The translations under genes and the position numbers were made by a program. A stretch of DNA of 64,000 bases from Dichomitus squalens LYAD-421 SS1 (Eukaryota > Basidiomycota > Agaricomycetes > Polyporales > Polyporaceae), in contig NW_006766883.1 of NCBI RefSeq assembly GCF_000275845.1, forward strand, positions 2,191,843-2,255,842. The letters run 5' to 3'. How positions within the stretch are numbered: the stretch's first letter is position 1; each line of letters begins with the position of its first letter. The notes under the pieces were generated by a model that was not told where the DNA came from, searched no databases, and saw only the letters and a program-made list of their open reading frames with translations. Of this stretch, positions 26,004 through 38,087 are shown in pieces.

Positions 26004-28181
26004 TCAGAATGAGTGCTCTGTCGAGTCCTTGCCAACTGCGGAGGTACTTGACGAACCCGCGGACACGGTGGTGAGGATGCGGTCGATGTAGTTAGCGCCA
26101 CTCCTAATTTATAGCAAGTACGTTAGCCGAAGTGGGACTAGCGACCATAGCATAGGAGTGCGTACCACTTCTGGTGCGTGAGCACGTCACAGCCGATCTC
26201 CTTCTCTTTCTTTTGAATGAGATTAACGTATGCAAGCATACCATCGGTCTTGAAGGCCGCGGCTAGCTCGGCTACACGTGTTGTCAGCGATATGTGTAGG
26301 CCGAGGTGGTTTACAAGCATGTACTCACCGGCCGTGACAGCATTCAGGTGCAGGCCAGCCAGGGAAATAAGCTGTAGAACGAATCTACGCACGATGCTCA
26401 GCTCGGCATAAGGTCATCTATTGGGGGAACTTACCCTTCTTTACCGAGGTCCCAGACGAAGTTTTTCAAAGCCACGTCTGAGAATCCTTGCGCAGACCAG
26501 TTGAAACTGGGGCTGAGGTTGTAGACAAACCACCTGAACGCACGTTGGATCTGTCTACAGACTTTCGCATACATAAGATGAAGCACTTACTTGCCAGGGT
26601 ACTTCTCGCGAATCTTGCGAGAGAAATACCGAGCCTGCTCAAGGTCAGGCAGCTTTGTCTCGAGCCAGATCATGTCAGCATAGGGCGCGAATGCAAGCTC
26701 GCGCTTGATGGCTGCCTCCACCCCGCCGGTGTAGTGGTAGTAACCCTCACGGGTCTTGGGCAAGTCCCAGTCCCAGAAGATGTTCTCCCCGAGGATGTCC
26801 TTAGCGATATCGCGTGCGTCCGCGTTAGACTTGCCGTCCGCCGCCTCACGGAACGCCTTCAGCGCACCCTCCTTGTCCTTCACGTCTGATTTCTCAAGCG
26901 CCTTCTCGAAGGCTGAATGTCGAAATCTGTCAGCAATGCCTCCATACACGAGCCGCACTCACTCACCCTGGCCGAACGTGCTGAGCGGATTCCTCGCCAA
27001 CCACTCCGCCTCAATCTTGTCGATCTCGGCACCACTCCGGCCCTCGGCCTCGGCCTTCGCGATGACCTCCGCGAGCGCACGGTCGGGCGCGGTGACGCCC
27101 TTGATGAACTCGTGGTCGAGGATATCGACGGTGCTCGAGAGGAGCTTCGCGCTCTCCGCGTCCGTGCGCGCAATCAGCAGCATCGTCGACTTCAGCAGGT
27201 CGAGCTGGAAGCGCGCCGCGATGAGGCGCGAGACGTGCGCGGACGCGGGGACGAGCACTTTGCCCGCGAGGTGGCCGCACTTCTTGCCGCCGACAAGCTG
27301 GTCCTCGAGATGGATCGCTGACGCACCCTGGAGGTCGCGAGTTAGACAGAAAAGTGGTCCAGGGGACCCTCGAAGAAGGGGCGCACAGATTCGGCGAATA
27401 GCTTGACCAGCTTCATGACGGTCGAGAGGCCGCCATGTCTGCGCATGTCGGGTGCCTGCTCAGTCCGTTCGTCCACAATCGCGCGAGGCTCAGCAGGGCA
27501 AAGCTCACCCCATGTCCGCGTCGGCGATGATGGGCCGCAAGTAGTCGATGTAAGGCAACTTCGCGCGAGCCTCCGGCGTCACCTGCCACCGCTCGTCATA
27601 GTGTTTCTTGTCATGGAGCTGCTGAGCACGGAAGATCCGGTGCACTTGGTTCGGGACGGTCGTGTACGGGTAGTCTCTGTCCGACCCACCCATACCTCAG
27701 CCCCAGCACAGTCAGCATTTGACATGCGTACGCACCCCAGGTCCGGTCCAACTTCATTGTTGCCCGTCGTGAGTACGCTCGACGCCGCCCACCCGCTAAC
27801 GTACACCACTTCCTGGTGCGGTGCCATCTGCGTCATCTGCACCGGGTCGATCGCGCCCATGGTGTGCACAGGACGCCCTTCGCTCGCAGCCTTCTCAAAC
27901 AGCGCATAGAGCTTGTTCGCGAGGAGCGTCGAGGGCAGCGGGAGGACGGGCAACGAGCCCTGCTTCGACGCGACCTGCGCGGGGGTGTACGGACGCTTGA
28001 GCGAGGCGAATCGGGGCTGGGCGAAGAACGCCTCCATGTCCGCGATGCGGGCCTCAAACTGGGCCGCCTCCTCTTCCGGGGTAGGAGGGGTGAGTGGTAG
28101 TGCGGGGAAGGAGGACATTGCGCGAGAGCGTGGGGCGAGGATGCGGGTTGCGCCGCGGACGCGGAGGGTCGTCCTAATCAT
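26004..28181 (-). CDS. ICL2: Mitochondrial 2-methylisocitrate lyase (isocitrate lyase superfamily)
   Basis: Cleaves 2-methylisocitrate to pyruvate and succinate in the methylcitrate cycle, which detoxifies propionyl-CoA. The catalytic loop [13 protein letters not shown] is present, preceded by [13 protein letters not shown]. The metal/substrate strand is [18 protein letters not shown]. Features that favour methylisocitrate over isocitrate lyase are the [14 protein letters not shown] block, the [12 protein letters not shown] context in place of EDQAPGTKKCGH, and [18 protein letters not shown]. The N terminus ([20 protein letters not shown]) is Arg-rich without acidic residues, as in a mitochondrial presequence. 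The C terminus reads [14 protein letters not shown] and ends EHSF, without a peroxisomal signal. About seven introns are present, and the product is about 590 residues. Enzyme specificity is inferred from sequence. A glyoxylate-cycle isocitrate lyase is the alternative. Confidence 0.82.
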
Positions 28182-28511
28182 TGCACGAGTCTAACGGCAC
28201 GAGAAGAGCCTTGGACCAGGAAACGAGACAAGCAGAAAAGCAGAGAGGTGTCCTGAGCACCTCAGGAGGAAGCTGAGAACAGAGCTAGTAGTGGTGCAGG
28301 GACAAGCTTGTATACCCCACACTGGGCCGGTAATCCGGCAACTTCGGAACGAGCGCGGATCCCGAGTTTCGCATCCTGACACTTCGTCATCGACTGTCGG
28401 CTCAAAATTCAGACTTCGGTAGCACAAGATGAGGGGGTGTAATGATTGTACAATGTTAATTTCGTGTTGTACAGAGATCTCGTTACTACGCTCTGTGTCA
28501 AGATTCGCCCT
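28182..28511. other. Intergenic: methylisocitrate lyase promoter
   Basis: This 330-bp spacer lies between two genes on the same (minus) strand. It must hold the lyase promoter and the 3' UTR of the preceding gene region. No TATA box or named site is seen. Confidence 0.4.
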
Positions 28512-29411
28512 TCATGACTCAAGTTTGCCCAGCAACCAGCAGCTGGCCAGAACTTGACCAAGGAAGAGAGGCGCGTGCACCCAGCGCGTTTCGGTCGTCG
28601 GAGCTCTGTTCGAATCACGTCAGCCCCAAGGTCGGACTATCTGTCCGAAGGTGAGCGAGCACTCACGAGCCAAAAGAGAAGTGGGCCTGCGCTCCAATGA
28701 GGAAGAGGACGATGCCCCACAGGCGGTTAGGGCTGCGCTTATACCCAGCCTTGGTCGAGGGAGGAGAGAAGGTTGCATAGACCCAGAGGCCGGCCAGGAA
28801 GATGGCGATTTCGGTGAAGAAAGTTGCGGTAGGATGGTCAAACAAGCCGGCACCTAGCGCTGTATCATCGCCCGGAGTGATTTTGACGTCTAGAAGTCCA
28901 TGTCAGAATCCGAGAGTGTTGAGAAGCTCAACTGGTTGTACCTGAACGATGAGAAGGCCATTCCAGAAGGAAATGGCTAGCGGACGCTGCGACAATAGCG
29001 GCTTGATCTTTCCAGGTGACGGGGGCGTTGGTAGATCTCTTGTAGAGGACGGCGAGGATGACACCTGTAGCGAAATTGAGTGAGAGCTCCTTGAGAGAGT
29101 CGGCCGGCGATACGCACCAGCGACCGTCATTCCGAGCAACGAATGGCTGTAAGGATATTCGTTGGAGTACGGGAAGCATCCACGTCTCTGGAGGCTGGGG
29201 TCGAGATTGAAGGTCTCAATGCCGGAGAATTGGAGGATGAAGAAGACGACGTCTGGGAGTGCCCCTGCAAGAGTCAAGACAGAGAGGGGAACTACAGACG
29301 CGAACGGCTTTGCAGCCAAGCCTAGCAAAAGTGCATGAGTAGCCTGCTTCAAAATCCATCCCGCACCAATGCTGCTCAAGGCGTACCCGAGGCGTAGTGA
29401 GCGATCCACAT
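28512..29411 (-). CDS. YdjM-like membrane-bound metal-dependent hydrolase family protein
   Basis: A 222-residue polytopic membrane protein built from five exons, all joining in frame. It starts MWIAHYASGLAAKPFASVVP, with the ATG at 29409-29411, just before the first intron donor. Segments include LSVLTLAGALPDVVFFILQF, then EYPYSHSLLGMTVAG, AASASHFLLEWPSHRSDVKI and PGDDTALGAGLFDHP. Two more helices are FFTEIAIFLAGLWVYATFS and WGIVLFLIGAQAHFSFGS. The last exon adds a final helix, APLFLGQVLASCWLLGK. The spacing of His (HYAS), Asp (LPD), His (YSH) and His (SHFLLE) resembles bacterial YdjM/YbcI membrane hydrolases, which are thought to bind metal. Substrate is unknown. Eukaryotic members are poorly described, so function is not claimed. 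Confidence 0.7.
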
Positions 29412-29977
29412 TGTTGCGTTAGTAGAGGAAGATGACACGGAGGTTAACGTTCAAAAGTGACCCTACTAGCGAGGAGGACTATATATATACTTGCCTCAGT
29501 TCAGTCCCACAACCGGCTCAACTATGACGACATAGAGAGACAGCGGGACATAGTGGATGTCATGAGGAATGGAGCAGGCTGGAGAGGCCCGTGGTTATTT
29601 GGAGCGCGAGCAAGAAAGTCCGAGACTGGATTTAGCGCAACTCTCTCATATATCGACAGCACTAGTAGTGCTCGGACTCGACCTCATCGAACGAGACTAT
29701 TCAGTAAGTAGGTTGATTTGAAGGCATTGGTACCACGTCCATATACGGAAGGAGCGCGGTGACCCCGCGACGGCCGGCGCCTCTCTGATCGCGACTCCGG
29801 CATCCAGCCTCCTTCGTCCAATTATCCAATCTGCGCTCTGTACGCACCCTGATATACTCATCCTCGGAGATTCTGCGTACATCTTCAACCACTGGTTGGT
29901 GAAATTGTCTCCTGGTAGCCGACCCTTTCTTGCGATCCTGCTCACTGTTGTCCCGCTGAGCAGCGGCAAGAGTCAAC
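29412..29977. promoter_or_regulatory. Divergent promoter region
   Basis: This 566-bp spacer lies between head-to-head genes. An alternating AT tract (ATATATATA near 29481) may act as a TATA element. No gene is supported. Confidence 0.4.
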
Positions 29978-32900
29978 ATGTTCACCTCACCAGCAATCAA
30001 AGCCTTGCCGGACCTGTCTCTAGACCTGTCTGACGCGACTGACTGGCAAGCAGGCCTGCTGAGGACCGTCCGGCACCATTTGGACATCACTGCGGTTGCG
30101 ACTGAACCCCTCTCCGGCCTTTTCGCAGTTGGTACGTGAACCAATCCTCCCGATTAGGGCGCAATCAATTCTCTAAGATCGTAAACCAAGGCACTGCACG
30201 CGGGCGCATACATTTGTACGGCTCGCCTGGCGTGGAGTGTACGGTCGACATTTCTGACCCTGCGGGACTTCGCGTCAAGTTCTTGCAATCCGCGTCATCT
30301 GTATTTAAGTTACTCTGCATCGGTACGAGCGCAATCCAGAGTCTTGCACATTGCGCGTCGATGCGAGCTCATCTGTGCAGATGAGCACGATCGGCTCTTC
30401 GTATGGGACCTCGCAAACCTGGGTCGGCCAAAATTGCAGAAGATAGCTGCCTTTGGTCAACCAGTGCAGTATGAACAACCCCTCGTCTAGAAACTACTTT
30501 TGACAGCAATCCGTTGCAGTGCGATCACCACTTCTCCATCGCACACTCATGTTCGTCACTGATTCTCTACACCACCGACTCATCTACTGAGTGTAGCTCC
30601 GCAGGCGTTCATCGCACTGGCGAACGGAGAGGTCAAGACATACGATCTACTCTGCCTCCGGATATCCCAATACGTGATACCAAATGTATGGAAGGTCTAC
30701 GAGGAGAGATCTCTTGCTGGAGGGCCATTGTCCGGGTCACCTACGTCGTGAGTCGAACACTATGCACTCATCTATTGGATAATTCAAATGGGTCCGTTCA
30801 ACAGGGACATGATCATAGATATTGTGATTCACCCTCGAGACCTGAACCTACTGTTCGTGGCATATGAGGGTACGTGATCGCCATCACCTGATCCGTACTA
30901 TGCTTATAAAGAGGTCGCAGGCGGTATCATTGTAGCCGACCTAGTGCGTCCCTGTGATGCCCGAGGTGACATCATCTACTCACGTGGGCTATACAGAGAG
31001 AGCAGAAGCCTGTCAGGACTTTCGAGCTGACACTGTCTCCTGGAGCACCAGGTGGAACAGGCTATCACTCCAAGGTCAGCGATCCTGACTTACAGAGAGC
31101 ATCGAGACGATGAGCTCACAACGCACCCGTTAGGACATCCTCCTACCCCGTCGTTCTCAGGTTACGGCCTTGGCCATCCATCCATCTGGCCATCTTCTCG
31201 CCGTGGGCTATGCCGACGGGACGATTGGCTTCTGGTCTCTTGAGGATGAAGACAAGCCTCTACTCCTGCGAAGCATCGACAGTCCAGATACAGAGGACCT
31301 AAGCTTGGTCGACACCGCCGTCCTCGAGTCCGTTATGTCTGCTGCTAACCAGCATCCGCCGGAGCCTCCTCGTGAACCCATTTTCAAGCTTGCCTGGAGC
31401 GGCTTCCCTAACTCATCCGACCCTCGCGGAGGCGATACAGTCCTCACTGTTCTTGGCGGTTCGACGATCGACGCTACTCCTGGTGTGACCACTTTGCTTC
31501 TGCATCCCCTGCAGCCTCCAGCGCCTCCCACAGCAGCCTCACCTAAAGCCCAAAGCTTCACCCAAGGGTTGCATCCCGACGTGCGCGCCGCAATGTGCGA
31601 CTCGCTCAGAGTGAAGAATGCGCATACATACAATGCTTCGGGACCGGTCCAAGATTTCCTCCTGTTCCCTCGCTTGACACCGCACTTTTCTGGGACCTAT
31701 GATCCTAGTGCGATCCTGCTTGTGTCTGACAGCGACGCTCCGGAAGCGCGTGTATGTGAAGCGTTCGATTTCCCGCCACCTGAGTTCGTCGAGTCCGGGC
31801 CTCCTGAGACCCCCTCTGAACTCAAGGACGACCCCACCCAAGGATACCCCGAAGATGGGACTGAGCCAGACTATGGCTTGGCGAAGGAACTGGCCAAGAC
31901 GCTTCAGTCGATGTCATTATCGGACGATCCTTGGCCAGCAAGGCTGCCTCCGTACCTCTGGAGCGCCATCGGAGAGTATCTTGTCAAGGTTGACAAGCAC
32001 GCGTACGAGACCCTCGTACGTGACAAGCATGGGTCTATCGAGGGTGAGGTCCCGTTCCCGATGCGTGGCGGAATGGCGTGGTCGGAGGATGCCGACGGTC
32101 TTATGAAGTATACCAAGGTTTGTATCGTTACTTCCCGCTTATCCCCTTGGTCTCATTGACCGAACTGCGCCCAGCAACAACCCCATAGGATCTTGATATC
32201 GCGTCTTCGGGACCTCTCGATCCGCTTCTCGGATGTGAGCTCCCAGCTTCTCGTCAGTAACGGTCAAGATACCCCTCTCGCGTCGAGTCTCCCTTCGCCC
32301 ATCCCGCCCCTCACCATCGAGCTCGCCCCCATTCTCATCGACCGCTCTCTCGGCCTGTCAGCAGCCACTGACTATGACCTCCGCTCGAACAAAGACCGCG
32401 TGGATGCCGTCTATTTTGCACCCGAATCCCTTGAGTGTGCCACAATTCTCCGGAGCCAGGCAGTCGTCCTGCATAGACTAGACATTCCCGCGGACGACAC
32501 GACCTTTACTCAGAAGATACTCGAGGACGAAGAGCTGGTTTCATTGTCACATCTTCGTGTCCGCAAAGGGTTGCGCTATCGCCCGGTGTTTGCTGTGCGA
32601 CCGGATGCCAGGCGCGGGCCGGTGACCGCTTGTGCGCTCTCGGACGTCGGTGTGTCTCGCAAGTTTCGCGATCGGCCGCATAGATGTTGACCGCGTCTAT
32701 CACATAAAGGGTTCCTCGCCGTCGCATACACCTCTGGGCAGCTGCTCATCATCGATCTGCGGGGACCGCGCGTGATCCTCCGGAGCGACTCGCACGCCCA
32801 TGGCGGCGGAAGCTTCCTGCAGCGACACGCAGAGCATGAGCCCATTCTGTCGCTCACTTGGACGTGCTGTGCCTTGGATACTGGTCAGTCGTAAAAATCT

Positions 32901-34325
32901 GTCCCACATACACACACATGAACTCATTTTTACCTAGACCCCGAGGTCCGCATCCGCCTCATCGGCACTGCGGCCTCTGGCCAGACGTCTATCTACACCC
33001 TGGAGCATAAGGCGCCAAGCACTTGGATAGTAGAGCACCCACCGGCGGTCGTCGAAGGTTCCGCACGTCCAGTATCTGGAGGTTCGGTCGTCCTCGATGC
33101 AAAGTCGGGCGCGAGACGTCCCGCCAATCGTACTGGGTTGGCCTCCGTCCTCCAGAAGGACGAGGCTTTTGGTGCGGATCCGTCTCCGAAATACATTTGG
33201 GTCTGCGCAGGTGCGAAGAGCGTACGGACCCTGCTCGACGTCAATGGGGAGCGTATTGCAAAGGTGGAGTGGGGAAGCAAGGTCGGGACGATCGAGCACG
33301 TCGAGGTTGTAGGTCGACTCGGTAAGCCGTTCTTACGCATTACCAAGATTTACTGGCTCAGTGGTTGTCGGAACCCCGTAGATTCGTGTGCTTTGGTCGC
33401 ATACACAAGCCGCGGTCAAGGGCTAATTTACTCTCTGCCACACCTAGAACTTATCCACACGCTCGAGCTGCAGACATCCGCGTTGACAGAGTAAGTCCTG
33501 CCTGAGAGCACTTGCCTAATGCTCCCGATACTCAGGTCCGCGTCTCCAGGCCTCCGAGTACTGACGACACTGGCGACTACATTACCCATACCGCATTCCC
33601 GGTCCCTGCCGGGTCGTCCTTCCGTCCGCTCCTCACCACCGAGATCCGCACACTCTTCAACTCCAGGCGCGCAGCTCCGTATGAGCTGCCCCTCGTCGAC
33701 CTCACCCGAGGCCGAGGCTCGGTACCCGCTCAGCCCCAGCCCGTCTCACTCGGGCCACCGTCCGTCATGAGTTCTGTGCTGGGGTACATCGGCTCTCTGA
33801 CGGTCGCGAGTGCCGGCGACCAGATCGATGCTCTATGTATGTTCCACATTGTGAACGCACATATAGTATGGCGATGACTGACCACGAACACCGTCCGCCA
33901 GTGGCCGGGCCTGATAGGCCCATCCCTAAGCCTCACAGCAAGCTAGCGGAACGCCCTCGTGCGAACAGTCCGGAGGCCGGGTCTACTAGCCCTGCTCAGA
34001 CATCAGTCTCCGCAAAGGCGTCAGAGATGTCGAGTGGTGTGGGTGATCTTTACAATCGCCTAGGTACTGCGCTCCAGGAAAGAGGGTGAGTTCTTCCAGT
34101 CGATCCGTCTTTGTATCGTAGGTAATTTAACAATGTATATGCTAGTGAGATGCTTGGGGATCTCCAGCAGAGTCTGGACTCGTTGGAGCAAGGAAGCAAG
34201 AACATGGTAGCCCAAGTACGTCGCTCAGTGCCCCATGCGGCCGCGTCCCGTGCTAAACAGCATTATCATGATAGGCTAAAAACCTAGCAGCGCAACAAAC
34301 TGCGAAGCGATGGTTCGGTTTCTGA
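29978..34325 (+). CDS. Lgl/Sro7/tomosyn family WD40 protein with C-terminal R-SNARE motif
   Basis: A regulator of exocytosis. Yeast Sro7 binds the t-SNARE Sec9 and the Rab Sec4, and animal tomosyn competes with synaptobrevin through an R-SNARE domain. The N terminus reads MFTSPAIKALPDLSLDLSD, then a first WD blade (LDITAVATEPLSGLFAVGT). Typical Lgl blades follow, e.g. GRIHLYGSPGVE, ALAIHPSGHLLAVGYADGTI and EPIFKLAWSGFP. The second propeller and the linker run to about 33,830. The last exons carry DLYNRLGTALQERGEMLGDL followed by QQSLDSLEQGSKNMVAQAKN and end AKRWFGF. This aligns with the heptads of a VAMP-type SNARE, and the Arg in QERGE sits where the zero-layer Arg lies. There are about ten introns and about 1,100 residues. 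Predicted to act in the cytosol at secretory sites. Confidence 0.87.
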
Positions 34326-34505
34326 CACGAGCGCAGTTGCATGTCGACATTTCTCGAATATCGACTCGTTGTACGAATATCCGCGTACGTATGTCACGTC
34401 ATCACTTCTGTACTCTAATATACTGACCTCATTCTACAAGTACAGGCATTGTCACAATCTATCACAACCCTAGTGAAGTGTCACTTCGCATGCGCTTGCC
34501 AGATA

Positions 34506-35294
34506 CTACTTCGGTATTTCCTTGGAGGTGAACATGTTAGTGATGTTCACAGTGAGCTTCTTGCGGTGCTCGTTGAGCATGCCCAGGAACCCGTCTTCGC
34601 TGCTCGACGTCTTGCGGTGGTCCCACTCCTCCGTGTGGCGCACCACCTTGTGCTGCTCGTTCGTCTCGAGCGTGAGGAGGGAGTTGACCCTCTGCCATGG
34701 CGCATACAGTCACGTTAGTCGCCTAGAAGACTACGAGCAGGGATGAACACCCACCTTAGTAGCAGAAGACGATTCGGGCTTGCGGTAGTAGTCGACGTCC
34801 TGGTCGATGAGGATCGTGCTCTTCGGCACGGAAGGCGGGTTCTCAAGCACGCGGAACTTCGGGAGCTCCGCGCGTGGGAAGAGCTGAATGTTCTTGTGAG
34901 CAACGTGCCTCAGACACGGCTGTATGCGCACCTGTACCAGGCCAATGAACTGTTGGCGGATGCTATCCACGCCGTTTGCGATACCGACCGGGTCGTGGAA
35001 CTTCGCATCCTTAGTGTAGATGTCGAAGGTGCTCTGCATTGCGAGTCAGTCTGATCCAACAGTAGCGGTCAAGCTGCAGAGTGTGGACAAATACCTCTTG
35101 GGGCTTGCACGAGTACAGCTAACGGTGTGCATGACAGTCGTCAGCGTTAATTGTCAAAAAGTCAGGGAGACTTTCTCTACCTCCTTGATGCCCTGGACGA
35201 TGCGCTGCTCATGCGGCTCCGGAGACCTCTCCTTGAGATTCCTGCTCTCTTCCGGGGTGAGTCCCGCGGCGTTCTTCGCTTCGGTGCTGGCCAT
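34506..35294 (-). CDS. NTF2-like (SnoaL-type) fold protein, function unknown
   Basis: Six exons give about 182 residues. The ATG at 35292-35294 begins MASTEAKNAAGLTPEESRNL. The body has the look of an NTF2-like cone fold: a helix (PHEQRIVQGIKELYSCKPQE), then STFDIYTKDAKFHDPVGIAN, where TFDIYTKDAKFHDP matches the usual motif of an Asp/His-containing first strand. IRQQFIGLLFPRAELPKFRV and later TEEWDHRKTSSSEDG follow. No catalytic set can be assigned. All introns have GT-AG ends and join in frame. It ends FTSKEIPK at the stop at 34506. There is no signal peptide or membrane helix, so it is probably cytosolic. It lies tail-to-tail with the Lgl gene (180 bp between stops). Confidence 0.75.
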
Positions 35295-35909
35295 GGATAT
35301 GCTGCGAGGTACAGAAACTGTCGAGGTGCGAGTCGCTAGTGATTTATATGCGACGAGACTGAAGTGTTGAGGTCGAGGACGAAGAGCGAGCATGTCCGTG
35401 TGTGGGGCAACTACGTAGGTATATATGGAATCCCAAGTAGTAGGGCCATTGGGGCAAACAGTGTTAGTTGAAGCCACGCATGCGTACGCTCGTCTCCTGC
35501 TGAGATCGAGTGCCAGATGACGCAATGACGCAGGGCATCGGGCACACGCGTCACTGCGTGGTCACTGATGGTACCAGTTACCACGATTCACCGCGACGCG
35601 TCCAACACAGGTCAGGTGGTCGCGATGCCCATCCGCGCGTTGCGCCCGTCGCGCTGCAGACCACCTCACCTGTTCACGTGCATTTGCATTTCTGTTGGGC
35701 ACGCCCGAGGAGTCTGACCATAACGAATATGATATTTCTCCCTGCTGTCAGGTCCGATATTCAAAGTACAACGAAATTCCTGAGTGATACATATGACGGA
35801 ACGCTACCGGTACAATGCCCTAGCCGTACGCAATTGGGGTCGTGGGTAGATAATGTACGAGATCGATGGAGACAACAACAGATCTACTACTCCCCGAGGC
35901 TATTTATCG
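35295..35909. other. Intergenic: promoter of the NTF2-like gene
   Basis: This 615-bp spacer holds the presumed minus-strand promoter of the NTF2-like gene (an AT-rich GTATATATGG lies at about 35420) and the 3' UTR of the RING gene. No gene is supported. Confidence 0.4.
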
Positions 35910-37695
35910 TCAGTCTACCTGGTCACCCCAACCTCCAGGTATATCATAGTCGCTGCCTCGGCGTGTCGGCGAGGACGGCTGGCCGCCGCTAGCCGTCCTC
36001 GTCGCTGTGGGTCGATTCTGGCTCCTTCCGGCGTTGTTGCTTGAGCTGCTGCTCGAACCATGCTCGTTCTGAGGTGCGTTATTCTGAGGCGCGCCAGAGA
36101 AGAGACCGAACACGTTCTGCAGGATTCCACTGCCGCCTCCGGAGGAACCATTGTTACCGGATGAACCGGGAGATGACGAACTATCAGACCGGCTTGACCC
36201 GGCGGGCGGGGGTCCTGGCGGATGTGAGCTTGGCTGGGGGACGAGTTGATACCTGCGTGATGTTCGTTAGATACTTTGAGGGTATCATACGTGGATGAAG
36301 ACCTTACCTGCAAACTGGACAGGTACCGCTGTTCTTCAACCAAGGAAGGATGCAAGGCTCGTGGAATGGATGCGAGCAAGGGAGCGTGATAACAACTAGC
36401 TCGTCTGGATCTTCCGTCTCGACCTTGAACTGCTCTTTACATACTGCGCAGTCTTTCTCCAAGAGCGGCGCTGATAGGCCGAGGTCAGACTGCGATTGGC
36501 CCACTCTAGCGACGAAGACGACGCACATCCTTCTTCGAGAACCTCTCGAGGCAACTTCCCTATCACCTCTTCAGTTGCCGGAACGGGCTGGTGTGAATTA
36601 CTGTTCTCCATGATCTGGGTAATGATCTGATCAAGGGCTTCAAGATAAGTCAGATCGTGGAATCATGCAAGCTGGTTCGATCGGAAACGCTACCTTCTTG
36701 ATTAAAGACATAGTCTCCCCATCGCCCATTCTCTGGACCACCACCACCTGGGATCCCGCCAGGGAACATACCGCCCAGTAGCTCAGAAAATGGGTCGGCC
36801 CCACGGCCAGGTCCCATAAGTGCAAGGAGATATTGTGCGAGCATAGGGCCCGTAATGTTGGGTCGGTCCTGCTGGGTCCCGTCGGAGGGTCGGGGTGGTG
36901 CGAATCTGCACCATGTATATCAGCCGTGTGCAAAAGTACTAGAGCAGAAGGAACCTTACTGAGACAGTCTAGGAATATCGTCATTGCTCCCACCCCCCGG
37001 TGGCCCGCCAAGGATGACTGTTCGTCGGCTCCCCGGGAGACTAGAGCGCTCTATCCGGATAGTGAAGCTGTTGTTCCGACCCTGCGAGAAAGTAAAGATG
37101 ATGTCCGGATATGGGGTAGGTGATGGTCGGTGGACGAACCGTTGTAAACGTCTGTGGCGCATTGGGAGAGCGTGGCCGGTCGCCAGACATTCTGCGATTT
37201 TCTGGACTTGTTGAGCGAGCGCGCGGGCTCCCAGAGGGCGCGGGAACTGGAGGTGAAGGATTGGGACCCCGCAGTATCGACCGGAGTCCCGCTGCGCCAC
37301 GGTCGTCTTTGAGATAGGACTTGCTTGGCAGAGTGAGGAGAACTCACCCAGGAATACGTCCATCTCTCCAGGTAGCGGTCCATCTTCCCAGTTCGCTGCA
37401 TCGGCCACTGCGAAGTCGCGGGGGTCGTCGGTTGGGTTCTCTATCTGCACGCATCTCCGCTCTATGTGCGTTCATATACGCGATAGAGAGTACGTACCCG
37501 CTCAACGAACGTTCCGTTGCATGATGCGCAATGTGGATCTGGCACCTGGCGGGGTGGTCAAAAGAGCGGGAGGGGGCCAAGTTCCGGGGAACGCACCATC
37601 AGAGGCCGCATCTCTGCATGGCACTGTGTCAATCCACTTAGCAGTATGTTCTGAAGGAGTCAGCAGGGTATACTTGCCTCATGACAGTACCACAT
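35910..37695 (-). CDS. RNF126/RNF115-like RING-H2 E3 ubiquitin ligase
   Basis: The N terminus is a small zinc ribbon: MWYCHECHAEMRPLMVPDPH followed by CASCNGTF, i.e. two CxxC pairs, as in RNF126 and RNF115. In those proteins this region binds ubiquitin or the BAG6 system. A low-complexity middle part with Gly/Pro stretches and FDxxL-like segments follows. The RING-H2 domain is complete: CAVCKEQF, then LPCSHPFHEPCILPWLKNSG and TCPVCR. The tail is rich in Ser, Gly and Asn and ends GSDYDIPGGWGDQVD. The start ATG at 37693-37695 sits six codons before an intron with a GC donor (separate entry). The cysteines of the zinc ribbon appear only if that intron is removed. About eight introns are present, and the product is about 370 residues. 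Substrates are unknown. Confidence 0.86.
37624..37677 (-). other. GC-AG intron in the RING ligase gene
   Basis: The exon ends CATGAG, the intron starts GCAAGT and ends GACACAG (54 bp). Removal joins MWYCHE to CHAEMRPL and creates the CxxC pair. The nearest GT donor would shift the frame. Confidence 0.8.
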
Positions 37696-38087
37696 CGGCT
37701 CTCTAGTAGACATAGCGGACGGTCAGAGAGGGTAAGGAGGAAGAGTGGGTGAGGGAGGCAGGTTGGGCTGAGGTAGCCAAGCGAGTACGACTGGGAGGAA
37801 TGACGTCGAGGCGCTGCAAACGCAATCGCGATCATTCGGCCGGAGACGCGGGCCACCGCCCACGGTCTCAGCCACCGAAGACAAATGGAGACAAACAACG
37901 CGTACACGAACACGTCGTGCGACTGCCTAGCTGTAGCGCCCACGTCAATCGAACTTTGTACGCCGGCGGCTGTTTTCTGAACCACGACTCGCGCACGCCG
38001 CGTCCGTCGCGTCCCTGTTTTGTCTTCTTCTCCGCCTCCCCTCTCCCCTTCCTCATCATCCGCTCTACGAGCTCCTCAGTGCTCGCG
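37696..38087. promoter_or_regulatory. Divergent promoter, RING ligase and aldehyde dehydrogenase
   Basis: A 392-bp spacer lies between head-to-head start codons. No clear TATA box is seen, and pyrimidine-rich runs precede the plus-strand ATG. Confidence 0.45.

Noticed and set aside
26004..28181. Isocitrate lyase of the glyoxylate cycle
   Set aside because: Motifs around the catalytic loop and a mitochondrial N terminus fit 2-methylisocitrate lyase better; kept as an alternative.
28595..28630. GTTCGAATC resembling a tRNA T-loop
   Set aside because: No matching acceptor stem, D-arm or anticodon arm nearby; the site lies in and next to the last intron of the YdjM-like gene.
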